From assembly GCF_947090785.1 (NCBI RefSeq), contig NZ_OX352320.1, forward strand, positions 3,151,001 to 3,215,000: DNA of 64,000 bases, in the 5' to 3' direction. How positions within the stretch are numbered: the stretch's first letter is position 1; each line of letters begins with the position of its first letter. This DNA comes from Rheinheimera sp. MM224 (lineage in GTDB: Bacteria > Pseudomonadota > Gammaproteobacteria > Enterobacterales > Alteromonadaceae). The position numbers and the translations under genes are program-made. Positions 26,892 to 35,423 of the stretch are shown in pieces. The notes beneath the pieces were generated by a model, which did not search any database, had not been told where the DNA came from, and saw nothing but the letters and a program-made list of their open reading frames with translations.

Positions 26892-27026
26892 CTGTTCACC
26901 TTTGTTTTCAATTCACGGATTAAAACCTGTAGTCGAACAGGGCAACCTGACTTCGACATCCTGTATCAGATATTTTTTAGTATTGAGGTAAAGGAGTAAA
27001 CAGCAGTAGAGCTAAATGCAGAACTT

Positions 27027-27365
27027 TTAGTTCAGTAAGGAAAAACTCAGTGGACAATCAATATGTTTCAGCATTTGATTCACTATGGTGGGCAGCGTAA
27101 AGCTTGTTGTACCAACTCCTTTTACACTGACGAAAATATCGCAGTTGCTGACATTCAGGCCCTGACGTACATAAAACATGTTGATGGCATCAAGATTCGC
27201 TGCAGTGAGCGCTACCAAAGCTTCAAAACTGCGGGGGAGCAGCTTGTCTTCGCTTTCTGCATTTTCTGAATAAGAAACGCCTTCAAGTTCACGGCATAAT
27301 GTCAGTACCTGCATTTTGTTGAGCTGACGAAACCGAAACCTGACATCTAAAGTTAAATGATCCAT
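27027..27365 (-). CDS. Hypothetical protein of the Crp-cyclase operon
   Basis: A 112-residue soluble protein that I do not recognise. It has an acidic middle (SENAESEDKLLPRSFEALVAL) and a C-terminal half with alternating hydrophobic positions (NCDIFVSVKGVGTTSFTLPTIVNQML). No transmembrane helix or signal is seen. It begins 31 bases downstream of the diguanylate cyclase stop, so it is probably the last gene of a three-gene unit and may work with c-di-GMP signalling; this is context only. Confidence 0.6.
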   Translation of the reverse strand: MDHLTLDVRFRFRQLNKMQVLTLCRELEGVSYSENAESEDKLLPRSFEALVALTAANLDAINMFYVRQGLNVSNCDIFVSVKGVGTTSFTLPTIVNQMLKHIDCPLSFSLLN

Positions 27366-27396
27366 CTTTCCTGCTTTTTAATCTGGGTTTATCGCT

Positions 27397-28281
27397 TTAA
27401 TCAGGCTCATTCAGCTGCCGGAACAACACCACCTGTTGCGCTGTGCCTTTTGCTTTATACATGGCCTTATCTGCGTGTTTGATAAGAAGGGCCGCAGTTT
27501 CACCGTCAGAAGGCGAAAGCGCAATACCTACACTGATTTTTATATGCAGTATTTGCCCACTTAAATCAACGGCTTCTGCAACACGCTGGACTAACTTGCT
27601 GGCAAGACGCAACACGTCATTTTCGTGTTTTACTTCAAGTAACAGACAAACAAATTCATCGCCGCCCCAGCGACTAACCATATCCCCGTCGCGGATAAAG
27701 GATTTTAACCGGTTTGCTACTGTTAACAACACTCTGTCGCCGACGTCATGGCCATGACTGTCATTAATACTTTTGAAATTGTCGACATCAATAAACATCA
27801 CTGCCAATCCCCAACCCTGACGTTTAGCCTGAGCCAGTCCTTGAGTCAGAGCCTGATCAAAAGAGGCACGGTTTGGTAAACCTGTCAGAACATCAGTCAG
27901 TGCAAGCTGCTGTGCCTGCAGCCCGCTCACCTGAGCCTGCAATAAATCGTCACGCACCGACGCCAGGTCCGTTTTCATCGTATCAAGTTCAGACTCAATG
28001 CCTATACGCACCGCAATTTCATTGGCAAGTTTAATATTTACTCGTTTCAGATCCTCAGCAGCTTTAGCCACCATATCTTCAGCATCTACATTTTGCGTCA
28101 GGGCTATTTTCATTGCCTGAACCGAGGCTTTCTCTTGCTGTAAAACAGTGTTAGCTGAAGAAAGCTCACCCGCAGCTCTGGCCACATCTATTTTAATTTC
28201 TTCGTTCTTTTTTAATACCCCATCCAGCGATACTCGTTTGACGGTAACCTTTCTCCCACGCACTTTCGATTTTGCTGACAT
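27397..28281 (-). CDS. Soluble diguanylate cyclase (GGDEF)
   Basis: A 294-residue cytosolic enzyme that should condense two GTP to c-di-GMP. Residues 25-120 are predicted coiled coil, with no sensor domain or membrane helix. The GGDEF domain starts at LALTDVLTGLPNRASFD, contains FIDVDNFKSINDSHGHDVGD, and has the active site GGDEF at 206-210. An RxxD inhibitory site (Arg197-Asp200) lies five residues before it. It is co-directional with the Crp-type gene (35-base gap), which may set its expression. Confidence 0.93.
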   Translation of the reverse strand: MSAKSKVRGRKVTVKRVSLDGVLKKNEEIKIDVARAAGELSSANTVLQQEKASVQAMKIALTQNVDAEDMVAKAAEDLKRVNIKLANEIAVRIGIESELDTMKTDLASVRDDLLQAQVSGLQAQQLALTDVLTGLPNRASFDQALTQGLAQAKRQGWGLAVMFIDVDNFKSINDSHGHDVGDRVLLTVANRLKSFIRDGDMVSRWGGDEFVCLLLEVKHENDVLRLASKLVQRVAEAVDLSGQILHIKISVGIALSPSDGETAALLIKHADKAMYKAKGTAQQVVLFRQLNEPD

Positions 28282-28316
28282 GGCTACCTCTTGCTAAAAC
28301 AACAAAACAACGCTTA

Positions 28317-29102
28317 TCAGCCGCTTTTAGCGGTTGGCAATATGACCACAGGAATTGCAGCTACATTTTTAATCACCTGACGCTGCGGAAGATAAGGCAG
28401 TAATAATTCAGTTTCTTTTTTTACCACTCCGTAGCATTCGCAGCTCATGGCTTCGAGTTTGTCTCTGTCCAGCACCTTAATCAGACCACGCGAATAAGAA
28501 ATCACGCCCTGCTGCTGCAACTTTAATGCGGCCTGTGTTACCCCTTCACGGCGGACACCCAACATATTGCTGATAAATTCCTGTGTCATATTCAACTGAT
28601 TGTTAGATAAACGGTCTATAGACAGCAGCAGCCAACGGCACAGTTGCTGATCAATAGAATGGTGCCTGTTACAAACAGCTGTCTGTGCCACTTGCGTGAT
28701 CAGAGCCTGGGTATAACGTAACATCAACAACAACAGCTGGCCGTGGCGGTTAAATTCCTCCTTCACCTTAGCTCGCGGTAAACGATAAGCGTAACCAGCA
28801 CTTTGCACCACAGAGCGGCTTGGCGTCCCTTGCCCACTCATCAACAACGAAATCCCCAACAAGCCTTCATTTCCAACAACTAATATGGCGGTAGAAGCCC
28901 CGTTTTCCATAATGTACTGCAACGAAATAATAGAGTCCGTCGGAAAATAAACATGGCGCATAGTGCGGCCAGACTCATACATCAAAGAACGAAGCGGCAG
29001 TGGCACCAATTCCAGATGCGGAAATAAACGCTCTTGAACTTCAGGATCTAAAGCCGCAAGAAAATGATTTTGCTGCGGGTGCGGTTTCGACTTTGTTGAC
29101 AT
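28317..29102 (-). CDS. Crp/Fnr-family transcriptional regulator
   Basis: A 261-residue regulator when started at ATG 29102, where AGAGGG gives a good ribosome site; the longer frame to 29225 has no support. The N-terminal cyclic-nucleotide-like domain (YESGRTMRHVYFPTDSIISLQYIMENG) lacks the full cAMP-binding arginine pattern. The C-terminal helix-turn-helix is in QEFISNMLGVRREGVTQAALKL. CECYG near the C-terminus gives two cysteines. It is probably not a true cAMP receptor. It heads an operon with the cyclase. Confidence 0.87.
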   Translation of the reverse strand: MSTKSKPHPQQNHFLAALDPEVQERLFPHLELVPLPLRSLMYESGRTMRHVYFPTDSIISLQYIMENGASTAILVVGNEGLLGISLLMSGQGTPSRSVVQSAGYAYRLPRAKVKEEFNRHGQLLLLMLRYTQALITQVAQTAVCNRHHSIDQQLCRWLLLSIDRLSNNQLNMTQEFISNMLGVRREGVTQAALKLQQQGVISYSRGLIKVLDRDKLEAMSCECYGVVKKETELLLPYLPQRQVIKNVAAIPVVILPTAKSG

Positions 29103-29475
29103 AATCCCTCTGTACATTGGAATGGTGATCAGATTCCGGATAAACCGGCTGAAGATACTTTGTAGTTCAAAACAACTTCTGTGCGATAACGCACACAAGA
29201 TTAACTTCACCTGACAAAACACCATTTCAGAATACGGTGCGGATCGTTGTTGCGGTAAAGGGCATAACAGGAGAGGTTGTGAATTAAGAAGCCACTGAAA
29301 ACACCAGTTGGTTTGTTCAGTTACTGAAGTAAGACATTATCTAAATACAAAACCCAGGCGGGATAAGGTCGAAGAAATGAATAACAGCCTTTAACATAAC
29401 ACACTAATGAGTGAGCGCTGCTTATATATTATTCAACCAGCGGTTTTGTACAGGAAAACTAATAACCCTCTTCTC
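29103..29475. other. Intergenic region without a supported gene
   Basis: This 373-base stretch separates the Crp-type regulator from the zinc-ribbon membrane gene. I found no ORF with ribosome site, no clear terminator hairpin and no repeat. It probably contains the promoter of the Crp-cyclase operon at the left end. Confidence 0.5.
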
Positions 29476-29823
29476 TTATGGGTTCTCAAATGCATGTTGA
29501 CCGCATTTGGGGCAATGATCTGTTGCTAATGCAAGGTCGGCTAGGTCACCTATCAGAAGTCCATGACAAGAAAAGCAGCGCAAATCTGAATTGCTGATCT
29601 CCCGCTGTTGTAATTTTTTAATCCACCTCATGCACACAAATAAGCTACTCAACAGCAGGATCAGATAAGTCACAATCCAGGATTCAATCAGTGCGCCAAA
29701 ATAGCTGACAAGTAACCAATTCAATAAAAGTAAAGCGACAAAGGCGACCGCGTAAAAAATGTCATTTTGCTCAAACTTTTTGTCGAATAGTTTTTTCTGC
29801 TTTATAAACTCTTGTTTTGTCAT
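29476..29823 (-). CDS. Zinc-ribbon membrane protein, hypothetical
   Basis: A 115-residue protein with two hydrophobic helices (about 22-42 and 48-65) and a C-terminal zinc ribbon: CFSCHG, then CPKCGQ 22 residues later. The N-terminus is basic (KQEFIKQKKLFDKKFEQ). No family name can be given. A GGCGTTAG sequence lies just upstream of its start, like other small genes in this region. Confidence 0.65.
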   Translation of the reverse strand: MTKQEFIKQKKLFDKKFEQNDIFYAVAFVALLLLNWLLVSYFGALIESWIVTYLILLLSSLFVCMRWIKKLQQREISNSDLRCFSCHGLLIGDLADLALATDHCPKCGQHAFENP

Positions 29824-29975
29824 TATATGTTCTTATTGTCTTCTAACGCCTAGCCGTGCGCTACCGCTTAAACTAAAGCCGCATCTATGTATTGAGCATA
29901 GCCGAAACATGGCGGAAATCAGCTAGTTGCCTTGCTGTTTTCTGCGATTCAAAGTCTGTTGTTAAAAAATAGCTA

Positions 29976-30446
29976 TTATTCATCCACTTTACTGTAACGA
30001 CGGATCACTGATACTTTGCCATGTTCAAGCTCTAATACATCCAATGCGGTCTTGGCGTAACTAAACTGTGAGCCGTCAGCTCGTTTTCCCCTGGCTGAAT
30101 ACTTATGTTTAATAGCCACAGCATTGTGACCAAACTCATAGCTTATCAGCTCAGATTTGTATTCAGTATGCCCGCCTAAATAGTGAGTCATACCTTTACG
30201 CATCAACGCCTTGCCGTCGGGTTGACGCGAGTCATCAGGCGCATTAGGCAAATGTTGGTTACCTACGTCGTCGGTCAAAAAAGACAGGTAATGCTCCAGA
30301 TCCTCTTTGGTTGCATCAGGTTGCTGAGTGGCAACCTCTGCCTGATAATAAGCTTTTACAAAAGTGCCGTAATCAAAATCATCCGCCGCTCCATCAGCAT
30401 GTTAAATCGCAATACAACCAACCAGCGCCAGTACTAACTTTTTCAT
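29976..30446 (-). pseudogene. NTF2-like exported protein gene with premature stop
   Basis: The gene starts at ATG 30446 (MKKLVLALVGCIAI), meets TAA at codon 15 (30402-30404), and then continues in the same frame as HADGAADDFDYGTFVKAYYQ... to 29976. The full product would be about 156 residues with an N-terminal signal peptide and a SnoaL/NTF2-like fold (LISYEFGHNAVAIKHKYSA, DVLELEHGKVSVIRRY). The stop falls inside the signal sequence. Internal starts would give only a cytosolic fragment. It is either a recent nonsense mutation or a sequencing error. Confidence 0.75.
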
Positions 30447-30534
30447 CTAAGTTCCTTTTATTGATTTGCCTGAAAGGCTCACAGTAGTTTTATCCAGCCA
30501 GAGTCAGCATATCCGCTGATTGTATCTAAAAGCA

Positions 30535-31158
30535 CTAGCGCGCGTATTTTTCTTCGAAATCGCTCATAGTGACTAGCGTGTATTTTTCGATGAAAACGGC
30601 CAGAGCGCCTGGATTATTAAATGTATTGGCAAAAGACTCTTCCTTACCACTCTTTGTACGTGAAATGTTTACTGAATAGCTGTCAGCCTCTTTAGATACT
30701 GTGACCTTTGTGTTGTCTGTTCCGTGCGCTTTTTCGACCACCAGCACAGATCCATAACCCAACAAGGTATCCAGTAAAGCAGCTTTTCTATGATCTTTAT
30801 CATTCAACCAGATAGCACTATCGGCTTTGCCATATTGATACAAAGCGTAAATGACAGGAAGGCTAAGCAGGGTCGCCAGCATGACTTCAATGGATTTGGC
30901 CCATTCAGCCCAAAAGGCAGCGACCAACTGTATGAGGGTGGCAATGGATATCAGGTAAAACAACCGCCGCCAGACTGCGGCATTCCAGATAGCCTTTTGT
31001 AAGGCATAGCCAAAAAATCCCAGTAAATAAAGCATCGAAAGTAAAGTGCTGATTAGATTGGCCACCGAAAACTGCCCGACTAAAATGCTGCCATAGACGC
31101 TGAATGCAATAAGTAGTAGATAAACAATACCGTAACTTATTAACGCAATTTTCTTCAC
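30535..31158 (-). CDS. Hypothetical membrane protein
   Basis: A 207-residue protein with about four hydrophobic helices in the first 120 residues and a soluble tail (TKVTVSKEADSYSVNISRTKSGKEE). I place the start at GTG 31158 because AAGGAG lies six bases before it and a hydrophobic helix follows immediately. The longer ATG 31197 frame lacks a ribosome site. I do not recognise the family. Confidence 0.68.
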   Translation of the reverse strand: MKKIALISYGIVYLLLIAFSVYGSILVGQFSVANLISTLLSMLYLLGFFGYALQKAIWNAAVWRRLFYLISIATLIQLVAAFWAEWAKSIEVMLATLLSLPVIYALYQYGKADSAIWLNDKDHRKAALLDTLLGYGSVLVVEKAHGTDNTKVTVSKEADSYSVNISRTKSGKEESFANTFNNPGALAVFIEKYTLVTMSDFEEKYAR

Positions 31159-31281
31159 TTCATACTCCTTCGATAAGGCGATTTTTGCTATCGCCATGGG
31201 TCATTAGCCCTTACACAACTTGCTGACTAGCGAGCCGATTTCTCTATCAATAATTTCAGCTCACTCAGCACCCCAAATCGG

Positions 31282-31686
31282 TTAATGGAAATGTCGTTTG
31301 GGACGCACCAAAAACCAGCTGACCAACACCAATAGCCCAAAAGCGCTGTACAGCAGTATAAATACCCAATCCGGCGCAGTGTAAAACAGCAACTGATGCA
31401 ACCAGTGCTGGATAAAAGAGCCTGCATAAGTGCCTGCCGCAGCTTCTTTTCTTAGCGCCATCTCCCAAATGGTTAATGGACAAATCACACCCAGCCAGGA
31501 CTGCAGGACCACTATGCCAATAGCGAGTAAATGCAGTAACCGGAAACTAAGATTGCGAACCCACTGCCAGTTCAGAAAATAGCCCAGATAAACGGCAACA
31601 AGCCCGAATACTACAAAACAAACAAAAAGAACATGCACGACCAAAATCACATCAGCCAGCAGTAAAAGTAGCAATTCTCTGGACAC
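31282..31686 (-). CDS. DUF2784 membrane protein
   Basis: A 134-residue protein with four hydrophobic helices. Diagnostic parts are LADVILVVHVLFVCFVVFG, CPLTIWEMALRKEAAAGTYAGSFIQHWLHQLLF and the C-terminal basic RPKRHFH. This matches DUF2784 along its length. Function is unknown; the conserved CPLT-WE and HW residues suggest a ligand or cofactor site. Confidence 0.88.
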   Translation of the reverse strand: MSRELLLLLLADVILVVHVLFVCFVVFGLVAVYLGYFLNWQWVRNLSFRLLHLLAIGIVVLQSWLGVICPLTIWEMALRKEAAAGTYAGSFIQHWLHQLLFYTAPDWVFILLYSAFGLLVLVSWFLVRPKRHFH

Positions 31687-31747
31687 GGCAATTCACCTCA
31701 GAAAGACTTAACTCATTCAGGCCAGAGCATAGACAATCCCTGTAAAA

Positions 31748-32248
31748 CTATGAGTACTGCCTAACTCTTCCATTACCAAAGAATCTGAATGGCAGCATGA
31801 TCAGAAAATTCAACAGAAGAGCAAATACCACACCAAAAGCCAAACCACTTGCGTTCAGAGGTATGCCTGGTTTGAAATTCTGCACTACATCCTTCAGCAC
31901 ATGAATTCTGTCGGGATTCAGCATAAATAGCATCTTCTCCAGCAAGTTGCCTGTAGCAAAAGTATCCATACCCACACTGAGATCAGCCAGTAATTCTACT
32001 GTCGCAAGTTTTTGCTCTGCATCTGTGCGCACGCTGGGTTCGGCGTTTTTCAGATGGTTCTCTATCATGGCCTGAGCGTTAGCAAACTGATGAGTTTTCG
32101 CTGTCGCTTCATAACCATCCACCTGCCATTGGGTGGCCTTGTACCAGCCAGATAAATACTGATGGTAATGATCAACCAGCAACGGCATCTGCAGCGAAAC
32201 AATAAGCGCTACACCAAAAACTAATTTATCGAGCAGTCTTCCAATCAA
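31748..32248 (-). CDS. DUF2937 membrane protein
   Basis: A 166-residue protein with an N-terminal helix (LVFGVALIVSLQMPLL), a soluble middle with a helix-rich YEATAKTHQFANAQAMIENHL, and a C-terminal helix (ALLLNFLIMLPFRFF). This fits DUF2937, a family of short inner-membrane proteins of unknown function. Its start is close to the next gene's 3' region but not overlapping. Confidence 0.8.
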   Translation of the reverse strand: MIGRLLDKLVFGVALIVSLQMPLLVDHYHQYLSGWYKATQWQVDGYEATAKTHQFANAQAMIENHLKNAEPSVRTDAEQKLATVELLADLSVGMDTFATGNLLEKMLFMLNPDRIHVLKDVVQNFKPGIPLNASGLAFGVVFALLLNFLIMLPFRFFGNGRVRQYS

Positions 32249-32325
32249 AATGAATATTCCTGTTGCTACTTACTGTTACGCTTATCCACCGGATGCTATC
32301 GATGAACACCTAGCCTCAAATTCAA

Positions 32326-32916
32326 TTACAAAACACGCATATCATAGTAACAGTTTTGGCCTTCATCTTCATATTCAGCAACCAGGCCAAGTCCGGCTTG
32401 CAAACATATACTTTGGTACTCAGCACAACCCAAAGAACGTGATTCCTGGCCAGTCAATACATCTGTCCAGTTGCATCTTTGCACCGGAGCTGTGAATAAA
32501 AATCTGCCTTCTGGGTTTAACGTCAAAGCGACTTTTTGAATCAGCCCTCGTTGCTGTTCTGCTGGTAACAAAAAGATCAGACCAATGGCCATCACAGCAT
32601 CGAACTTTCGGCCAAAAAAAGTGGAATCCTCTATAGCCTCACAGACGACATAAGCTTGAGGTAAGCGGCGGTGAAATTCCTGTGCCAAACGCTCTGATGC
32701 ATCTATAGCATACAAGCTAAATCCTTCGGCTGATAAGGTGGTGGCTATTGGAAAGCCGCAGCCACAACCCAAATCAAGAATAACAGCCCCCTGATGCAAT
32801 GAAGCAGCCCAGCGTCGAATTGTTTCAACACCGATAGCAGACTGCTCTCGCAGCTTTGTAAATTCCGGAGCTACGACTTCATAGCCATTTGAGCAGTCTC
32901 TAAGGTGTTGCGTCAT
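32326..32916 (-). CDS. Class I SAM-dependent methyltransferase
   Basis: A 196-residue enzyme with motif I ILDLGCGCGFP (47-57), the acidic YAIDASE after strand 2, and MAIGLIFLLPAEQQ as the later Rossmann strand. The substrate is unknown. Its ATG overlaps the upstream acetyltransferase stop (ATGA), so the two are translated together. The pair may modify the same compound. Confidence 0.87.
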   Translation of the reverse strand: MTQHLRDCSNGYEVVAPEFTKLREQSAIGVETIRRWAASLHQGAVILDLGCGCGFPIATTLSAEGFSLYAIDASERLAQEFHRRLPQAYVVCEAIEDSTFFGRKFDAVMAIGLIFLLPAEQQRGLIQKVALTLNPEGRFLFTAPVQRCNWTDVLTGQESRSLGCAEYQSICLQAGLGLVAEYEDEGQNCYYDMRVL

Positions 32917-33422
32917 TTTTCACTTTGCTCACTGCGTATTTTTGCAAACAGATGCTCATCATAAAACTGCCCCTGCTTCTGTACCGCCTGTTTTAATATG
33001 CCTTCTAAGCTGTAACCGGCCTTGTGCATCACCTGAATAGAAGCCTTGTTTGGCGCAGACACCACGGCATAAATACGTTGAATACCTGTAGTTGCAAACA
33101 CCAGTTTGGTGAAGTCAGCCACAGCTTTGGATGCAATTCCTTGGTTCCAATACTCCTGAGCGACCCAATACCCAAGTTCTGCTACATGTGCATATTCAGC
33201 CTCTTTGGTATACACACCTATAACACCACAAAATGCTCCATTAAAGCTGATAGCTCTGACAAAAGCGCCCTCTTTACTGCCCACTTCAACCCACCAGCTC
33301 GCGTCTTCAAAGCGATAGGGTTGTGGAATTCTGGACGCAAGGTATCTGACCAGCTGTTCGTTATTCAGATAACGAACAAGCCATTCCCTGTCATCACTTT
33401 TCAGTTCACGTAGCTCTATCAC
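32913..33422 (-). CDS. GNAT acetyltransferase (RimJ/RimL type)
   Basis: A 169-residue enzyme. I use GTG 33422, preceded by AAGGG at the right distance and giving the usual IELRELKSDDREW start; an ATG at 33452 would overlap the neighbouring gene. The acetyl-CoA motif is YWVAQEYWNQGIASKAV, and IYAVVSAPNKASIQVMHKAGYSLEG is the typical RimJ/RimL C-terminus. It is coupled to the methyltransferase. The target could be a protein N-terminus or a small molecule. Confidence 0.83.
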   Translation of the reverse strand: MIELRELKSDDREWLVRYLNNEQLVRYLASRIPQPYRFEDASWWVEVGSKEGAFVRAISFNGAFCGVIGVYTKEAEYAHVAELGYWVAQEYWNQGIASKAVADFTKLVFATTGIQRIYAVVSAPNKASIQVMHKAGYSLEGILKQAVQKQGQFYDEHLFAKIRSEQSEK

Positions 33423-33444
33423 GAAGTGCCCTTTACCTGATCCA

Positions 33445-33876
33445 CTATGCAACAGAGACTGTTGAGCGTGGTGGCCTTAAATAGACAAGAACAATCAACA
33501 TCACAATTTGTAAGGCCAGCGTTATTAATTTGGGATTAATTTCCTGATAATTAACAAAAAGTGCGGCGTGCATAGACAGATACAGACCAAGCAAAATAAA
33601 GCCCCAGCGTTTATAGCAGAAAACCCCGGCAGCACCAGCAGCTAACAAAAGCCCCATCACCATAATATAAACAGAGTATCCCGATACACTAAAGGAAACG
33701 AATTCTTTGTCTGCTCGTGCCTCTGTAAAACGCTTCACTTCCGCTATTGCATCTGCCAAGTCAGTGACCTGAATTAAATCAAGTGATTGAGCAAGTAACA
33801 GGCCGCCAACTCCAATCCGAATCAGCCCATATCCAAATAGCAGTGCTACTATCGCTAAACCTAATACACGCCACAT
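33445..33876 (-). CDS. Hypothetical four-helix membrane protein
   Basis: A 143-residue protein with hydrophobic helices at about 4-28, 70-92, 95-110 and 117-134. A short charged loop (IAEVKRFTEARADKEF) lies between the first two. The family is not recognised. It is transcribed just upstream of the acetyltransferase gene. Confidence 0.6.
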   Translation of the reverse strand: MWRVLGLAIVALLFGYGLIRIGVGGLLLAQSLDLIQVTDLADAIAEVKRFTEARADKEFVSFSVSGYSVYIMVMGLLLAAGAAGVFCYKRWGFILLGLYLSMHAALFVNYQEINPKLITLALQIVMLIVLVYLRPPRSTVSVA

Positions 33877-34063
33877 AGTTAATCCCTCAAATTAGTCTGC
33901 AGAATGGGTTGCAAAAGAAGGCTGCAAGCAAAACAACATCACCCTCTGTGTTTGTCCAAAACTAGCACAGTACTATACAGAGTACCCAATTTGAGGAAAC
34001 CCTAAAGTGTAACCAGATACGATAGTTGTAAGATTTGTTTGGCGTCGCATTTATACATGTGGT

Positions 34064-34477
34064 TTATTCAGGCATAGCTACATTCGGATCCATATAGTTC
34101 AGTCGCCAGGCGTTGCCATCAGCATCAAGAAAACCATGCGTATACACAAAACCTAAATCTTGCGCAGCATCATAAACAGAGCCACCTGCAGCAATAGCTC
34201 GCTCTACCAGATCGTCCACTTGCGCTTTGTTGTTGCAGTCCAGACACAACACTACGCCTGTAGTTAAAGAAGGGTCGCTTATTGGTTTAGGTGTGAAGTG
34301 CTGCAGGCTGCTATCCAGGTGCACCATGATGCGAATTTGCTCGGTGACCATCATGCACTGGCAGTCTGGACCACGAAATACCGGATGAGGTTCAAAGCCT
34401 AATTGGCTATAAAAATGCACTGCACGCTCTAATTGGCGAACCGGGATATTAATAGTGATAGTTGAAGGATTCATCAT
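34064..34477 (-). CDS. VOC-family (glyoxalase/bleomycin-resistance) protein
   Basis: A 137-residue protein with the paired beta-alpha-beta-beta-beta modules of VOC proteins: ITINIPVRQLERAVHFYSQLGF at the start and DLGFVYTHGFLDADGNAWRLNYMDP at the end. It resembles the lactoylglutathione-lyase-like subgroup, but the substrate is unknown. It is monocistronic. Confidence 0.85.
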   Translation of the reverse strand: MMNPSTITINIPVRQLERAVHFYSQLGFEPHPVFRGPDCQCMMVTEQIRIMVHLDSSLQHFTPKPISDPSLTTGVVLCLDCNNKAQVDDLVERAIAAGGSVYDAAQDLGFVYTHGFLDADGNAWRLNYMDPNVAMPE

Positions 34478-34559
34478 CTTTATTCCTTAAAGGCGTTTAA
34501 GCCATGGTACGCCTGTCACTAGCCTAAGTCAGACCGCACTTCTGCATAATAAAACTGCT

Positions 34560-34850
34560 CTATTTTTGTTCCAGCCTGTCTTTTCGCTCTGCAGTGTAAG
34601 CCCACCATGGTTTTGGTTCATCCCCTTCGATAAAACGAGTCACGGAGATAAATACATCTATGACACAAGGGTCATGTCGCTGTGCAGTGATAGCACAAAG
34701 CTGATCATACATTTGATAAGGATCACGGCCTTTGAGGTCATCTGGCCTGTGGATCCCAAGTAAAACCAGATCCGTAGCTCCTGCCTTACCAATATTTGGC
34801 AGATCAGTCAGCTTTACTGTTTTTTCGCGGATCACTTTATCCGGATTCAT
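34560..34850 (-). CDS. Helix-hairpin-helix (Cdd1-like) protein
   Basis: A 96-residue protein with LTDLPNIGKAGATDLVLLGI as a helix-hairpin-helix and a C-terminal CVIDVFISVTRFIEGDEPKPWWAYT. This is the pathogenicity-locus Cdd1-like family. HhH motifs bind DNA without sequence specificity. Cellular role unknown. Confidence 0.8.
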   Translation of the reverse strand: MNPDKVIREKTVKLTDLPNIGKAGATDLVLLGIHRPDDLKGRDPYQMYDQLCAITAQRHDPCVIDVFISVTRFIEGDEPKPWWAYTAERKDRLEQK

Positions 34851-34892
34851 CTGTTTCCCCTTCAGGACTACAGCAGTTCAGCGCTGTTGGCG

Positions 34893-35198
34893 CTAACGCT
34901 GAATAAAATCAGCAATAAAAAACTCAACCTTGCCGCAAGATTTACAGGCATACATATCGAGGTTTTCTTTATTGACAAAAAACTCTCCCAGCTCACCTAA
35001 GATGCCCCAGCGGGTGCCTTCATGGAAATTTTTTGTGCCGATGAAATTTAGTTTTGCCTTGCAGCGAATACAGTCCGGAGCGACGGGGACCAGGCTTTTA
35101 GCCGGCTCAGCTTTTCCTTTCTCACAATTACAATTCCAACAGACTTCAAATGCATCATCATCGATAGTGGTATTGCAATTTTCACATTGCCACGACAT
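34893..35198 (-). CDS. Double zinc-ribbon protein, hypothetical
   Basis: A 101-residue soluble protein with four CxxC knuckles: CENC near residue 5, CWNC near 20, CIRC near 43 and CKSC near 86. The first ribbon resembles a DUF7577/RanBP2-like finger; the second is like the nucleic-acid-binding zinc ribbons. No enzymatic motif is seen. Position in the patchwork of small genes gives no partner. Confidence 0.68.
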   Translation of the reverse strand: MSWQCENCNTTIDDDAFEVCWNCNCEKGKAEPAKSLVPVAPDCIRCKAKLNFIGTKNFHEGTRWGILGELGEFFVNKENLDMYACKSCGKVEFFIADFIQR

Positions 35199-35353
35199 CC
35201 ATTTTCTCCTTGATTTAAATTATCCAAATACAGCTCTGGTCGAACACTGCACTATCCAGCCTGGTATTCTCAATGCTAAAAACATTAACGGGAAAAACCT
35301 GAAGGCACAATAGCTTAGTAGCGCTGGCCATAGAGTTTTAGGGGCAGCACAAA

Positions 35354-35375
35354 AAAGCCCCGATATCGGGGCTTT
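35354..35375 (-). terminator. Terminator of pepD
   Basis: A perfect 22-bp palindrome centred on CCGATATCGG, flanked by AAA and TTT. Read on the minus strand it runs into six T. It lies about 50 bases past the pepD stop. Confidence 0.85.
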
Positions 35376-35423
35376 GGCGTAGCGGAGTTACTTAAGCGCG
35401 TTTTAAGTTAAGAGCGCTTTTAG

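Noticed and set aside
33024..33413. 129-codon plus-strand ORF over the acetyltransferase
   Set aside because: It is antisense to a clear GNAT gene and has no ribosome site.
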